Assembly (NCBI GenBank): GCA_044226525.1
Contig: JBGAGV010000016.1
Span: forward strand, 62,001 to 126,000
From: VFJQ01 sp044226525
GTDB lineage: Bacteria > Verrucomicrobiota > Verrucomicrobiia > Chthoniobacterales > Chthoniobacteraceae
Length of the DNA: 64,000 nucleotides
Direction: 5' to 3'
The notes under the pieces: model-generated
The model's database searches: none
The model's input: the letters and a program-made list of their open reading frames with translations, nothing else
Told to the model about the DNA's origin: nothing
Program-made: the position numbers and the translations under genes
Shown: positions 11,006-19,576 of the stretch, one piece after another
How the letters are laid out: the number at the start of each line of letters is the position of its first letter
How positions within the stretch are numbered: position 1 is the first letter of the stretch

Positions 11006-11392
11006 ATGCAGACCGAAATCATCTTCACGCACGAACCGATCGCGATTCCCCCGCTGGTATTTCCTTCCCGCGAGATCGGCGCGTGCCTCGAGTTCCAAGG
11101 CATCGTGCGTGAACTCGAGCAAGGCGAGACGCTCACCGGGCTGGCTTACGAGGCCCACGAACCCATGGCTCGCCGCCTCCTCGAACGGCACTTCAGAGAT
11201 CTCGCGCAAGCTCATCCCTGCACAGCCGTCCTGTTCATTCACCGGCTCGGCTGGGTGCCGATGGGTGAGGCCTCGCTCTTCGTTCGCATCCTCAGCACCC
11301 ATCGCGGCGAAGGGCTGCGTTTTCTCGCGGAAGCCATCGATCGCTTGAAAACCGATGTGCCGATCTGGAAACGAACCGATCGGACGGTGTAG
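11006..11392 (+). CDS. moaE: Molybdopterin synthase catalytic subunit
   Basis: A 128-residue MoaE, large subunit of molybdopterin synthase. Family motifs are EFQGIVREL, the YEAHEPMARRLLE segment, HRLGWVPMGEASLFV and the C-terminal PIWKRT with the catalytic lysine preceding the tryptophan region. The ATG at 11006 lies just after moaD and gives the expected length (family about 140-150, so slightly short at the C-terminus). With moeA on the opposite strand it forms a small cofactor locus. Confidence 0.92.
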   Translation: MQTEIIFTHEPIAIPPLVFPSREIGACLEFQGIVRELEQGETLTGLAYEAHEPMARRLLERHFRDLAQAHPCTAVLFIHRLGWVPMGEASLFVRILSTHRGEGLRFLAEAIDRLKTDVPIWKRTDRTV

Positions 11393-11435
11393 TTTTTCTC
11401 GACACAAATCGAGGAATATCCCCTACACGATAAGT

Positions 11436-11462
11436 TGAGAACTGGCACGCGGAATGTTCTCA
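11436..11462. promoter_or_regulatory. Inverted repeat upstream of the cupredoxin-kinase-barrel operon
   Basis: TGAGAAC (11436-11442) and GTTCTCA (11456-11462) form a perfect seven-base inverted repeat with a 13-base spacer, centred about 26 bases before the chosen start codon. The half-site spacing, two helical turns centre to centre, suits a dimeric regulator. TTGAGA at 11435-11440 could double as a -35 box, but no good -10 is visible. The operator role is inferred. Confidence 0.35.
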
Positions 11463-11474
11463 TACCGGCTTCCC

Positions 11475-12116
11475 ATGAAGCCTGTTCTACTCCTTACCCT
11501 CGCTGCCTGCACATCGATGGCCGGTTCGGCGTGGAGTCAGGCGACGATTGAAGGGCGGGTGGATCTTCCGAAAGCGAAGTCCGCCCCGGTCATGAACAAA
11601 CGCTATCAGGTCGTGACAAAAGCGGGGGTGATCGCCACCGATCCCCCGGTCGCCGTGGTGTATCTGGAGGGCGCTTTTTCCAAATCAGCGACCCCGCCCA
11701 AGGCCCAGATGGCGCAGAAGGACCTCGCCTTCGTGACACCGCTGCTTCCCGTTCAGGTCGGCACCACCGTCGAGTTCCCCAATCTCGACGACACCTATCA
11801 CAACATCTTCTCCTACTCGAAACCGAAGCGCTTCGACCTCGGCCGGTATCTGCCCACCGAGCGGCCGATTCCCTCACAGGTCTTCGACCAACCGGGGCTC
11901 GTGGCCATCCACTGCGACATTCATGAGCACATGCACGGGATCATTCTCGTGCTCGAAACGCCTCATTTCGTGCGCTCAACCCCTGATGGCAAATTCCGTC
12001 TCACCGGATTACCGGCAGGACACTACACCCTCAAGGCCTGGATCAGCAGCAAGACGACGCTTGAGCGTTCGGTTGACCTGACGAAGGGCGGGACATTGCA
12101 CGTGGATCTTCCGTGA
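11475..12116 (+). CDS. Secreted cupredoxin-like protein with a carboxypeptidase-regulatory-like tail
   Basis: A 213-residue protein with a signal peptide (about 1-22). Residues 90-160 look like a blue-copper domain: H109 in DDTYHNIFSYS, then C147, H150 and M153 in CDIHEHM, matching a His...Cys-His-Met type 1 site with a tight Cys-x2-His-x2-Met loop. Residues 167-213 (TPDGKFRLTGLPAGHYTLKA) form a carboxypeptidase-regulatory-like beta-sandwich. Similar proteins are often labelled methylamine utilization protein, without evidence for such a role here. The ATG at 11475 gives a clean signal peptide; another in-frame ATG lies seven codons upstream. Its stop overlaps the GTG start of the kinase gene. 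Confidence 0.75.
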   Translation: MKPVLLLTLAACTSMAGSAWSQATIEGRVDLPKAKSAPVMNKRYQVVTKAGVIATDPPVAVVYLEGAFSKSATPPKAQMAQKDLAFVTPLLPVQVGTTVEFPNLDDTYHNIFSYSKPKRFDLGRYLPTERPIPSQVFDQPGLVAIHCDIHEHMHGIILVLETPHFVRSTPDGKFRLTGLPAGHYTLKAWISSKTTLERSVDLTKGGTLHVDLP

Positions 12117-14731
12117 GCCGGCTCCCTCCCCCCCGGCGCGAAGGAGCCCGCGGATTTCGCATCAAGCTCCTCGCCACCATGATGCTGGTGATCATCGCGA
12201 TCACCGCACTGGTGCTCTATTTCACGGAGCGGAATGTGGCGGCGGAGGCACAGCGCAACTTTCGCGATGCGTTCCAGAGCCAGATCGGGCGGCCGCTCGG
12301 CGTGCACGATGCGCGGCTGGTGTCGATCACCGAACGCTGCCGGGTGCTGGCGCGAGCACCGCGCATTCGGGCCGCGTTGGAAGAAGGAGTCGTCGAAGAT
12401 CTCTACCTCAACGCCACCGTCGAACTGCGCGACATCCGGCCCGGCCTTGGTGAACCTGAGGATGTGGCGGATCCTCGCATCCTCCGCGTGCGTTTTTTCC
12501 GCTTCCTCGATTCAGAGGGCAAAGTAATCCCCGATCCGCGACCGGCGGACCCTGCCGTGCCCAAGGACCTGGAAGCCCGGCTCTCCCTTCCGAAGGGTGC
12601 CACCACCGAACAGCAAATCGGCTATGTCGCCAGCCGGGACACCAGCGGCAGCGAGACCATTCACGAAATCGTCTGCACCCCGATCCCGGTGAGCGAAACG
12701 GGTGAAATCATCGGCTTCATCGTCCTCGGTTTCAAACCGGTCACCTACGGAATCACCGATCGTCGGGGCGATCTCCACAGCGGGCTCTGGATCGATCGGC
12801 GACTCCATCTGCCCAATCTCGATCCAGCGACTATCGAGGGGGTGAGCAAGGACGTCGTCCGGTCTATCGAGATACAGCCATCAGGGCGCACCAACGTGAT
12901 GACTCCCGTGCGAGGCACGCCCCATCTCGTCTTCACCCAGCTTCTCAACGCGGGCTCGCAATATGCGCCCGCCTATCAGGTGTGTCTTTACTCGCTCGCG
13001 GATGCTCTGACCCATCAGCGTCGAGTTCAATGGCAGATTCTCGGCTACGGCACTCTGCTTTTGCTGGGTGGTTTGATCGTCAGTCACATCGTCTCGGCCA
13101 GCTTTTCCGCGCCCGTCGAGCAACTGGCCGTCGCCTCTGCCGAGCACCAGTCGCTACGCAAGCGCGCCGAGGCCGCACTCGTGGTCACCGAACAGAAGTA
13201 TCGCAGCATTTTTGAAAACGCGGTCGAAGGGATTTTCCTGCTCACCTCGGAGGGAAGTTTCATCAGCGTGAACCCTGCCCTGGCCCGCCTCTTCGGCCAC
13301 GAGTCGCCCACGCACTTCCTTGCGGAAGTGACTGATCCCGCGACGCAGCTTTTCGCCGATCCAAAGCATTTCCCCGAGTTGCTGCGACTCGCGAGAGCCG
13401 ATGGCATGATTTCCAGCCTCGAAAGCGAAGCAGTGCGCAAGGATGGACGCCGCATCTGGATCTCACAGAACATGCGCGCGGTCACCGATGCCGCCGGCAA
13501 CGTTACGCACTTTGAAGGCACCATCGAGGATATCACCGAGCGCAAGCACGCCGGCGATGCGTTGCTCGTCGTGAACGCCGAACTCGAAAAAGCTCTCGGC
13601 GACCTCAAGGCGGCCCAGCATCAGGTCATCCAGCAGGAGAGGCTCCGGGCTTTGGGCCAGATGGCCAGCGGCATTGCGCACGACTTCAACAATGCGCTCG
13701 TGCCGATCCTCGGCTTTTCGGAGCTGCTCGCCAACAATGAGGCGATTCTCCGCGACCAGGCCTCCGCTCGGAAGTATCTCGAGATCATCCAGACGGCGGC
13801 GAAGGATGCATCGAGCGTGGTGGCCCGGCTCCGTGAATTCTATCGTTCGCGGGATAACCGGGAGAGCTTCTCCGCGATCAACTTGAGCAAGCTCGTCGAG
13901 CAATCAGTCACGCTCACGAAGCCGAAATGGAAAGATCAGGCCCAGGCCAGCGGCGCCACGATCGAGGTCGTCACCATGCTCGAAGCGATGCCACCAGTCG
14001 CAGGCGAGGAGTCGGCCCTGCGCGAGGTGTTTACGAATCTGATTTTTAACGCGGTCGATGCGATGCCGAAGGGCGGCACCATCACGGTCCGAGCTTTCCG
14101 GCTGGATGAATCCGCCGTGATCGAAGTAGGCGATACGGGCACTGGCATGACCGAGGAAGTGCGCCGGCGCTGCCTCGAACCGTTTTTCTCTACCAAGGGA
14201 GATCGCGGCACGGGCCTCGGCCTCTCGATGGTCTTTGGCATCATCCAGCGGCACAGCGGCATCATCGACATTCGCTCGCAGATCGGCCAGGGCACCACGT
14301 TCGTCATCACGCTCCCGTTCGACCAGAGCGCGGTGGCGGGGCCCGCAGTGGAAACGCCAACCGCTGCCGTGCGAGCGTTGCGCCTTCTCGTCGTCGAGGA
14401 CGACGAGCAAGTGCAGGAACTTCTCGGTGCCGCCCTGACGGCCGATGGTCATACGATCCAGATCGCCTCCCACGGCGTGGAAGGGCTCAAGTGCTTCCTC
14501 GACGGCACGTTCGATCTCGTCTTGACCGACAAATCGATGCCCGGCATGAGCGGCGATCAACTGGCCACCGCCATCAAACAAATCGCGCCGAAAATGCCGA
14601 TTATCCTCCTCACCGGTTTCGGGCAGTTCCTCGACCCCGAGGATTATCCCGATATCAACGTGCTCGCCCCCAAGCCGATCAGCATCGCGGCGTTGCGCGA
14701 GGCCATCGCCACGGCCCTGAAAAGCGTATGA
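12113..14731 (+). CDS. Hybrid sensor histidine kinase (periplasmic sensor, PAS, HisKA, HATPase, receiver)
   Basis: An 872-residue membrane sensor. Order: transmembrane segment (about 16-36), periplasmic sensor region (37-305, Cache-like), second transmembrane segment (308-328), PAS domain (about 355-478), HisKA with GIAHDFNNAL (phospho-acceptor H523), HATPase with the N box FTNLIFNAVDA, GDTGTGM and GTGLGLSM, and a C-terminal receiver (about 754-870) with acidic ED pair near 762, phosphorylatable D806 in LTDKSMPG and K854. The GTG start overlaps the upstream stop and the stop overlaps the next ATG, so all three genes are coupled. No DNA-binding response regulator is adjacent; the output partner is unknown. 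Confidence 0.9.
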   Translation: MSRLPPPRREGARGFRIKLLATMMLVIIAITALVLYFTERNVAAEAQRNFRDAFQSQIGRPLGVHDARLVSITERCRVLARAPRIRAALEEGVVEDLYLNATVELRDIRPGLGEPEDVADPRILRVRFFRFLDSEGKVIPDPRPADPAVPKDLEARLSLPKGATTEQQIGYVASRDTSGSETIHEIVCTPIPVSETGEIIGFIVLGFKPVTYGITDRRGDLHSGLWIDRRLHLPNLDPATIEGVSKDVVRSIEIQPSGRTNVMTPVRGTPHLVFTQLLNAGSQYAPAYQVCLYSLADALTHQRRVQWQILGYGTLLLLGGLIVSHIVSASFSAPVEQLAVASAEHQSLRKRAEAALVVTEQKYRSIFENAVEGIFLLTSEGSFISVNPALARLFGHESPTHFLAEVTDPATQLFADPKHFPELLRLARADGMISSLESEAVRKDGRRIWISQNMRAVTDAAGNVTHFEGTIEDITERKHAGDALLVVNAELEKALGDLKAAQHQVIQQERLRALGQMASGIAHDFNNALVPILGFSELLANNEAILRDQASARKYLEIIQTAAKDASSVVARLREFYRSRDNRESFSAINLSKLVEQSVTLTKPKWKDQAQASGATIEVVTMLEAMPPVAGEESALREVFTNLIFNAVDAMPKGGTITVRAFRLDESAVIEVGDTGTGMTEEVRRRCLEPFFSTKGDRGTGLGLSMVFGIIQRHSGIIDIRSQIGQGTTFVITLPFDQSAVAGPAVETPTAAVRALRLLVVEDDEQVQELLGAALTADGHTIQIASHGVEGLKCFLDGTFDLVLTDKSMPGMSGDQLATAIKQIAPKMPIILLTGFGQFLDPEDYPDINVLAPKPISIAALREAIATALKSV

Positions 14732-15978
14732 AGAAGCTGGCTGCCTTCGCTTTTTCCTCGCTTCTGCTGGCAGGAGCTCATGCCCAGGATTACCTCGACG
14801 ACGCCCAGCGTTTCCTCACCTGGAGCGCTTTCGACGGAAACATGCGCGTGCGCCTCAGCGGCCTCATCGACATCGAAGCCTACTCCACGCCGCAGCCGCC
14901 GCCCGGACTCATCTACACGGATCAATATGCCTTGGTGAATCCGCGCCTGTCGCTCTTTCTTGACGCGCAACTCGGCCCGCACGTTTACGTCTTCGCGCAG
15001 ACTCGCGTCGATCGCGGCTTCGATCCAAGCGATGGAAAAGCCGATGTGCGGCTCGACGAATACGCTGTGCGCATTTCACCGTGGGAAGACGGACGGCTCA
15101 CCGTGCAAATCGGCAAGTTCGCCACCGTCGTGGGCAACTGGGTCGAGCGCCATCTCTCGTGGGACAATCCATTCATCAACGCTCCCCTGCCCTACGAAAA
15201 CGTGACCGGCATCTGGGACGGCGACGCCGTGCCCGACGACGAGACCCTCCTGTATTGGTCCCATGTCGCGCCGGAGGATCTCAACGGGAGCATCAAAGAT
15301 TATTCCGATAAGATCGAGCGACTGCCCGTCATCTGGGGGCCGAGTTATGCGAGCGGCGTGTCCGTTTCGGGCAAGGTGGGGAAATTCGACTACGCGGTGG
15401 AGATGAAAAATACGCCGGTTTCATCACGGCCGGAATCGTGGGATGCCACCTCGGTGGACTTCGATCACCCGTCCTTCAATGGCCGCTTTGGCTTTCGCCC
15501 GAATGCCGCGTGGAATGTCGGGTTTTCCTTCGCCCACGGCCCCTATCTGCTGCCCGACGCCACGCCAACTCTTCCACCCGGGCGAGACAACGATCATTAT
15601 CACCAGACCACGCTGGGACAGGACATCAGCTTCGCGTGGCGGCATTTTCAGTTCTGGGCTGAAGTGTATGAAACGCGCTTCCAGGTGCCGCACGTCGGGC
15701 AGGCCGACACGCTCGCTTACTACCTCGAAGCCAAATACAAATTCACGCCACAGTTATTCGGCGCATTGCGGTGGAATCAGCAATTCTACAACCGGATCGA
15801 TACCGAGGAACATGGCAGCACACCGTGGGCCGACGACGTGTGGCGGATCGACGCCGCGGTGGGCTATCGCTTTAGCGCCCAGACGCAGCTCAAGCTCCAA
15901 TACAGCCTGCAGAATCCTCGCTCTGCCACGGAGGACCTGAGCCATCTTTTCGCAGGCCAGTTCACCGTGCGGTTTTGA
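14728..15978 (+). CDS. Outer-membrane beta-barrel protein (porin-like)
   Basis: A 416-residue protein with a signal peptide (MKKLAAFAFSSLLLAGAHA). The mature part has many alternating amphipathic strands rich in aromatic residues and ends QFTVRF, with the terminal phenylalanine typical of BamA-recognised barrels. Segments such as VYVFAQTRVDRGFDP and AVGYRFSAQTQLKLQYSLQ look like paired strands. The ATG at 14728 overlaps the kinase stop (ATGA); the frame is open upstream but inside the kinase gene. It probably moves or senses a ligand linked to the upstream kinase and copper-like protein. The substrate is unknown. Only three bases separate it from the convergent gene. Confidence 0.72.
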   Translation: MKKLAAFAFSSLLLAGAHAQDYLDDAQRFLTWSAFDGNMRVRLSGLIDIEAYSTPQPPPGLIYTDQYALVNPRLSLFLDAQLGPHVYVFAQTRVDRGFDPSDGKADVRLDEYAVRISPWEDGRLTVQIGKFATVVGNWVERHLSWDNPFINAPLPYENVTGIWDGDAVPDDETLLYWSHVAPEDLNGSIKDYSDKIERLPVIWGPSYASGVSVSGKVGKFDYAVEMKNTPVSSRPESWDATSVDFDHPSFNGRFGFRPNAAWNVGFSFAHGPYLLPDATPTLPPGRDNDHYHQTTLGQDISFAWRHFQFWAEVYETRFQVPHVGQADTLAYYLEAKYKFTPQLFGALRWNQQFYNRIDTEEHGSTPWADDVWRIDAAVGYRFSAQTQLKLQYSLQNPRSATEDLSHLFAGQFTVRF

Positions 15979-15981
15979 AGA

Positions 15982-17262
15982 TCAGCGTTCGGTGAGCCAC
16001 GCTGGGCCGACATCGGTTTTCTTCACGGGCACCTTAGCAGGCGCAACTTTCACTTCAGAGACGAAAATTCCTTCCTGAGCCGGCAGGCCGACTTCCGCGC
16101 CAAACATCGTATTTCCTTTCCACGTGGTGCGCAGCGGCTCAGTGATCGTCCGCACGAGCGGCCCGTGCATCGAGACTACTTTGTTATTGGCGAAGGTGCA
16201 ATCTTCTGGCGGCAGCGTGCCGCCTTCACCCGCGTAGCCGAGCACGATGTTCTCGCGGCTATCGGTAAACACGTTGTCCGCAATCATCGCCCGGCGCACA
16301 GTGAAATAACCGTGCAGGGGTGAGTTCACGAGCCCGTTCATGAGGCACAACGCCGCCCGTGTCTCCTCGCCGCCCAGATCGACAAACCGATTCCCGACGA
16401 CACGATGGTCGGCATCAATCACCCGCACGCCACCCGTGCGCGGCTGCCCCTCGCCGAAAAAGACGTTTCCTTCCACTGTGCAAGCGCGCCCGTGACGCAG
16501 CGTCAGCGCTCCTTCACAGCGGTAGAACACGTTTTTCCGGTAGAGGTTCTCGCATGATTTGTTCGACACGATTTCCACCTCACCATTGCACTGTTCGAAC
16601 CAATTCTCCTCGACCGTGCAGCGCGCCGCTACACCGGAACTTTTGCTATCGCCCACTCGGATCGTCTCACCGCCGTTCACTTTCAACCGCGGCCGCGGGC
16701 CGAAGTGGTTGTGATCGATGCGATGCGCAACCGCGTCTTTTTCCAGCCAGACCACCGTCGTGGTGCCGCGATTCGTTTTGCCCGCGAGATAGCAGTGGTC
16801 CACGCGATTGTCGGTGCCGTAGAGAGAAACCCAACGTGTCTCCGTCTTTGCATCTGGTGGATTGCAATCGATGAACGCACACGAAGTCAGCCGGGAGCGA
16901 TGAGCGTGGCGCTTGGTGTGAGCTCGAAATTCGAAAACGTCCTCCGCGCTCGCGCTACGCTCGAACCGCAGCCCCTCGACGACGAGATACTCCCCCGCCA
17001 TGCGCAGCACGGACTGACCGGTGATGACGACCTTGCCCGGTGTTTCGGCTCGCAACGTGATCGGCATTTCCGCCGTGCCTTTTGCCTCGAAGACGATTCT
17101 CGCGTCGGTCCAGACGCCATCGGTCATCACGAGCGCATCTCCGGGCGCGACCATCTTTGCCGCCGTGGCGATCTCGACAGGGCTGGCAACCCGGTATTCG
17201 ACCCCAAGGGCGAAAGAAGTGAGGAGAAGAGAGAGGGAGAAAACTTTCACTCCCCGAGCCAT
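15982..17262 (-). CDS. Polysaccharide lyase family 6 (alginate lyase/chondroitinase B-like)
   Basis: A 426-residue secreted protein with a signal peptide (about 1-20) and a right-handed parallel beta-helix. PL6 active-site features are visible: NGGETIR (196-202), E228 and E230 in GEVEIVSNKS with catalytic-type K235, and R256 in LRHG; in chondroitinase B the equivalent acidic residues bind calcium while Lys and Arg act in catalysis. The substrate (alginate, dermatan or another uronic acid polymer) cannot be decided from sequence. Its start overlaps the end of the FAD oxidoreductase gene by 16 bases, so they form one transcript. Confidence 0.85.
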   Translation of the reverse strand: MARGVKVFSLSLLLTSFALGVEYRVASPVEIATAAKMVAPGDALVMTDGVWTDARIVFEAKGTAEMPITLRAETPGKVVITGQSVLRMAGEYLVVEGLRFERSASAEDVFEFRAHTKRHAHRSRLTSCAFIDCNPPDAKTETRWVSLYGTDNRVDHCYLAGKTNRGTTTVVWLEKDAVAHRIDHNHFGPRPRLKVNGGETIRVGDSKSSGVAARCTVEENWFEQCNGEVEIVSNKSCENLYRKNVFYRCEGALTLRHGRACTVEGNVFFGEGQPRTGGVRVIDADHRVVGNRFVDLGGEETRAALCLMNGLVNSPLHGYFTVRRAMIADNVFTDSRENIVLGYAGEGGTLPPEDCTFANNKVVSMHGPLVRTITEPLRTTWKGNTMFGAEVGLPAQEGIFVSEVKVAPAKVPVKKTDVGPAWLTER

Positions 17263-19466
17263 ACCCAGCGCACGCCGTCGATGACCACTCGTCCGTCGGT
17301 TTCCCCGTTGCTGATTTCGACGAACCCGCTGTCGCCGGCCTTGAAGCTGAACTCGCCCACCGGCACGAAATTGAACGGGGTCGTTTCGTTGCGTTGATCG
17401 ACCGTCAACTTCGCCGTGCCATCTGCATGCCGAATGGTCACCGGCACCCGCGTCGCCTGCGTTTTCGACGGCCGAAACCCCAGGCAGACCTGATAACGCC
17501 CCGACTGCGGGATCTTCGGCTGGAATCGCGCCCGCGCCGGCGCCGTCCTGCCGCCCCGCGCCGAATCGCGATGAATGCCCGGACCCAGGAAAACATCCGA
17601 GCAGCGCAGCGGCAGGCCGGCCACGAGATCAGGAAAAGTGCCGTCCCAACGGCCGAATAACTCGGCATCAAAATCGTCCACCGTCACGTCGCACACATCC
17701 GCCATCCCGACAGGAATATCAGCCGTGAGCAAGCGTCGGCGGCCAGCAGCATCGGTCGCGATCATGCTCACGCGGCAGGTTTTCTCGAGCGCAAAGGAAT
17801 GCACGACCCGCTCGCCTTCGGCGGACACTTTGCCCGTGCCCTCGAAATCCCACACGATCGATTGGAGCGGGTCTTTGAGCACGCCAGGCACGGCCTTGAA
17901 GACGACCTTTTCCCCGGGCTTCGGATGACGCGGGGTCCACGTCAGCCTCACCGGCGGCTGATACCCCGCGTCAAGCACCGCACCTTCTTTGAGCAACAGC
18001 GCCCGCACCTTGGCGGCATCCACCTTTTGCACCGTCGTTTTCTCCGCGAGAGCGAAATGCGCAGCGACGCCCGCAGCCTGGCCGAGCATCATATACACTG
18101 GCTCCATCCGCAGCGAGCAGTAAGCGACGTGTGTGGCTGAGCAGCACACTGGCACGAGAAGATTTTCCACATCCGGCGGCACCAGGCTGCGATACGGAAT
18201 ATCGTAGTTGTTCAGCGCCACATGCCGCGTGTGCTCGGGCACGAGTTTTCCGTCTTCGCGCAGCATTTGGACCACGTGGCAATCGACCCCGTAGCTGCCG
18301 GTAGCCACACCGTCGGACTTCCAGCGGTCCTGCGTGAGGTCCTGCTCGCACAGGATATACTGGCCCACCATGCGCCGCGCTTCGCGGACGTAGAGTTGGA
18401 AAGGCCAGTTTCCGTTGTCGACAAACTCATCTTTAGACAACCCCCACGTCCGCGCCTCCGCGCGGAACGTCTCGGGCAATTCGGGATCGTTCTGGAAATA
18501 GTAGAGCCGGCTTTGAAAATAGTCGCGAATCCGCGCCGCCATCGCATCGCGCGTGGCCCAACTGCCTTCCGCATACCCTTCACTGTTGCCGACCGAATCG
18601 CCCCAGTTCGCATCGAATTTCGCCCCCGGATGCGCCTTCTCGATCGTGGTGAAGAAGCTGCCGAACCCGGTCGCCTTGCCTTCCTTGATCCGCTTTCCAT
18701 CAGTCGGCACAAACGGCGCGGGATCATAGTTCTCTGGTTTCGGGAAGAGCACCCGGTTGGCGGTGTTCATGGTCACGGACACGCGGTAGTTGTAAGCCAT
18801 GGTGCGATGATCGCCGAGGCCACGCTGCTCCTTCGGACCCATGCTGACGCCGGCAAGGTATTCGCCGTATTCCGCCCGTCCCTCCCGCCCGACGCGATAA
18901 GACACCTTCGCTCCGGCCATGAGGTCGCCTTCGTAGCTGGCGTCGATGAAAAGATCGCCGGTAAAAGTGCGCGAATTTTTTCCGGAAGGGTCCGCCACGG
19001 TAAGTGCCACGACGCGATTGCCGACCGTCGCGCGATCCGAATCAAGCGTCACCGATTGATAACGCAGGCTGCGATGGATCGTGATGGACGGCTGTTCCTT
19101 GAGCATTTGCTCGAACACTAACTCCGCCACGTGCGGCTCGAAGTTTCCACCGCTACGGCAGGCTTTGAGTTCCTTGGCATCTGCACCGTATCGCCCGTTG
19201 TAATACTTCACGATTCGCTTGAAGAAATCATCGGCGAGACCACCGACCGTTTTGCGGTCTCCCATGTCCGTGGCCACAAGCCCGCCACTCACCATGCCGC
19301 CAACGTGCGCGTTAATATCCACCAACGCGACCGTGTGCCCCTGCCGCGCGGCGGCGATCGCGGCCATCACTCCGGCGGGCGTCCCGCCATAGACTACCAC
19401 CTCGGCATCCTTGGCGAACGAAACCGAGAGGAGCGAAAGGAGAACGGAAAGGAAGAATTTCAGCAT
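17247..19466 (-). CDS. Secreted FAD-dependent oxidoreductase with C-terminal carbohydrate-binding-like region
   Basis: A 739-residue exported protein (signal peptide about 1-18). Residues 22-50 carry a Rossmann dinucleotide fold, VVVYGGTPAGVMAAIAAA, as in the FAD_oxidored family found with polysaccharide degradation genes. Around 510-590 is a PKD-like segment (VVFKAVPGV...DFEGTGKVSA), and the last 150 residues resemble a golvesin-type or carbohydrate-binding module (SGRYQVCLGFRPSKT). It is translated just before the PL6 lyase. A role in oxidising or modifying sugars released by the lyase is inferred; the exact substrate is not known. Confidence 0.8.
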   Translation of the reverse strand: MLKFFLSVLLSLLSVSFAKDAEVVVYGGTPAGVMAAIAAARQGHTVALVDINAHVGGMVSGGLVATDMGDRKTVGGLADDFFKRIVKYYNGRYGADAKELKACRSGGNFEPHVAELVFEQMLKEQPSITIHRSLRYQSVTLDSDRATVGNRVVALTVADPSGKNSRTFTGDLFIDASYEGDLMAGAKVSYRVGREGRAEYGEYLAGVSMGPKEQRGLGDHRTMAYNYRVSVTMNTANRVLFPKPENYDPAPFVPTDGKRIKEGKATGFGSFFTTIEKAHPGAKFDANWGDSVGNSEGYAEGSWATRDAMAARIRDYFQSRLYYFQNDPELPETFRAEARTWGLSKDEFVDNGNWPFQLYVREARRMVGQYILCEQDLTQDRWKSDGVATGSYGVDCHVVQMLREDGKLVPEHTRHVALNNYDIPYRSLVPPDVENLLVPVCCSATHVAYCSLRMEPVYMMLGQAAGVAAHFALAEKTTVQKVDAAKVRALLLKEGAVLDAGYQPPVRLTWTPRHPKPGEKVVFKAVPGVLKDPLQSIVWDFEGTGKVSAEGERVVHSFALEKTCRVSMIATDAAGRRRLLTADIPVGMADVCDVTVDDFDAELFGRWDGTFPDLVAGLPLRCSDVFLGPGIHRDSARGGRTAPARARFQPKIPQSGRYQVCLGFRPSKTQATRVPVTIRHADGTAKLTVDQRNETTPFNFVPVGEFSFKAGDSGFVEISNGETDGRVVIDGVRWVWLGE

Positions 19467-19576
19467 GGCGACGAAGGGGGACTACTCCTTCAGTCCTGAA
19501 ACGACTCGCTTCGGACAGTCGAAATTTGAAAGTCGCACAAAAAATCCGCGCGTATTATCCAAGCCACTCCCCTCCG

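Noticed and set aside
11398..11413. Hairpin CTCGA-cacaaa-TCGAG after moaE as a terminator
   Set aside because: Only five base pairs and no following T-run on the plus strand.
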